64,000 bases of DNA, taken from NCBI GenBank assembly GCA_937995755.1, contig CALKJD010000018.1:27593-91592 (forward strand). The letters are read 5' to 3'. How positions within the stretch are numbered: position 1 is the first letter of the stretch; every line of letters begins with the position of its first letter. Source of the DNA: an uncultured Saprospiraceae bacterium. GTDB taxonomy: Bacteria > Bacteroidota > Bacteroidia > Chitinophagales > Saprospiraceae. Below the pieces are notes generated by a model. That model did not search any database. It saw only the letters and a list, made by a program, of their open reading frames with translations, and was not told the origin of the DNA. The translations under genes were made by a program, and so were the position numbers. Shown in pieces: positions 63,103 through 64,000 of this stretch.

Positions 63103-64000
63103 CTATTCGCTAGGCGAAACTGAATTCAGTGCTGACTCCACTACGCGAGCAGTTGCAAATAATCGATCCTCTTGGCCAGGTACACACATCAGCAATACAC
63201 TCGCAGGCAATCCTGTTTTAGCGTCACAATACTCCCACGCAGGAACACTAATCGCAGAGAGATCAAGGTAATTACCCATAGTGTTTGATGTAAATAATCC
63301 ATTGACTCTTGGATCTAATAAAGAGATCCTATTGAAGACTCCGTGCTTGGGAGCGACCAAACCCAAAGTAGGTAGTATCACTACACTATCCTTCCCTATT
63401 TTAATTCTATATTTATCTCTCGCTTCCAAGAATACATTTTCAATTTCTTTACTCTTTTCTATGCTTCTCGATTTCATTATTGGTTTCAGAAGCATCCATT
63501 TTAATAGTCCAGGATCTATAGTTCCTTTACCCACTATACTTCTAACAAATTCTTTTAATACTGAAAATCGACCATACTTTTTGTAGCTAGATAAATCCTT
63601 AATCCAATTATCATAAAATTGATTAAGTATTATTTTAGGAATCTTTAAAAACAATTTTGGAACATCATCAAACTGAATAGATTTAGATTTCAATCCTTTA
63701 TTTATTACAGACTGCCTTGCCACATTTACTGCCTCTCTTATTATTTCTTGTCGATAACTAATCGGAAATCCTTCTGGAATAATTACATTATCAAATAATT
63801 GATCTGTGGTAGCGATCGGATTTTTAGCGATGACATTATATATCAATTGGGCATCTCTTACTGATCTGCACAAAGGGCCGTACCCCAACCAATTCTTCAA
63901 ACTCGTATTGATCTCTGGCCAAGTACCTGTACTATCTATTGCCTCAGAGTGCGCTTTAAAACCGACGGTACCACAGAAGGCCGCAGGTATCCTTATCGAC
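63103..64000 (-). CDS. Amidase (5' truncated by the window edge)
   Basis: Reading into the window from its right edge, the minus-strand frame begins with SIRIPAAFCGTVGFKAHS, the central amidase signature (usually GGSIRxPAxxCGxxGxK). The first complete residue (Ser, codon 63997-63999) is the likely nucleophile, so the missing N-terminus carries the Lys and the cis-Ser of the Ser-cisSer-Lys triad. The remaining segment has the amidase-type GPLCRSVRDAQLIY and ends VPGQEDRLFATARVVES. A TTG at 63900 in frame is not the true start. The amidase signature family hydrolyses amides of various types; the substrate is open. Confidence 0.85.
   Translation of the reverse strand, partial: SIRIPAAFCGTVGFKAHSEAIDSTGTWPEINTSLKNWLGYGPLCRSVRDAQLIYNVIAKNPIATTDQLFDNVIIPEGFPISYRQEIIREAVNVARQSVINKGLKSKSIQFDDVPKLFLKIPKIILNQFYDNWIKDLSSYKKYGRFSVLKEFVRSIVGKGTIDPGLLKWMLLKPIMKSRSIEKSKEIENVFLEARDKYRIKIGKDSVVILPTLGLVAPKHGVFNRISLLDPRVNGLFTSNTMGNYLDLSAISVPAWEYCDAKTGLPASVLLMCVPGQEDRLFATARVVESALNSVSPSE

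Noticed and set aside
63900..64000. TTG at 63900 as the start of a short protein ending at 63103
   Set aside because: The frame continues upstream through the core amidase signature SIRIPAAFCG to the window edge, so the gene is truncated by the edge, not short.

Overview
The window is a 64 kb chromosomal segment from a member of the Bacteroidota, most likely a marine or aquatic gliding-type lineage such as the Saprospiria; the phylum is secure, the class is an inference. The evidence is a fused LpxC-FabZ gene, the long NusB form, the DUF1599/BT_3928/nusB gene order, T9SS type A and type B C-terminal sorting domains, a SusC-style carboxypeptidase-regulatory domain on a TonB receptor, and repeated promoter elements of the TAnnTTTG class used by the Bacteroidota primary sigma factor. 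No tRNA, rRNA, CRISPR array, insertion sequence or phage gene was seen.

Layout. 1-404: tail of a DUF2520 protein and a small conserved protein. 444-2882: a divergent pyrimidine-salvage pair (uridine kinase and a NupC-type nucleoside transporter). 2927-5738: Nudix hydrolase, a T9SS type A secreted protein and ornithine aminotransferase with a four-cysteine insert. 5889-9996: a likely transcription unit DUF1599 - BT_3928-family membrane protein - nusB - OmpA-like secreted protein, bounded by a good promoter and a perfect hairpin terminator. 10242-12411: DMT-family transporter, YigZ/IMPACT protein and dephospho-CoA kinase.

12501-39319 dominates the window: three consecutive giant genes on the minus strand (2704, 1800 and 4239 residues) encode secreted multidomain surface proteins. 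Each has a signal peptide, a different long repeat stalk (SdrD_B-like, PKD/FN3/Ig-like; a P-like domain plus fifteen cysteine-paired Ig-like repeats; about fifteen PPC-like domains plus Ig-like and CxCP repeats), and the same roughly 250-residue C-terminal cassette: a SprB repeat, a cysteine-containing strut domain, and a gliding-motility-associated (CHU_C) T9SS type B sorting domain. They look like adhesin-like cell-surface filaments.

39823-41464: thioesterase and glycosyltransferase. 41784-46843: a plus-strand run of a LolD-like ATPase, a DUF389 membrane protein and three tandem paralogues joining MORN_2-type repeats to a TonB C-terminal domain behind a cleavable signal peptide. 46848-50916: DUF1853 protein, LepA and a secreted C1 papain-fold peptidase. 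51115-55652: lipoprotein, NrtR-like Nudix-derived regulator next to a perfect 20-bp palindrome, penicillin-acylase family Ntn hydrolase and a small membrane protein. 55738-58551: lipid A genes lpxC-fabZ and lpxA with an ABC ATPase. 58700-64000: D-2-hydroxyacid dehydrogenase, DUF547 protein, TonB-dependent receptor and a truncated amidase.

The most unusual content is the giant surface-protein cluster, the MORN-TonB_C triplication and the palindrome beside the NrtR-like regulator. All functional statements rest on reading motifs by eye; no searches were run.
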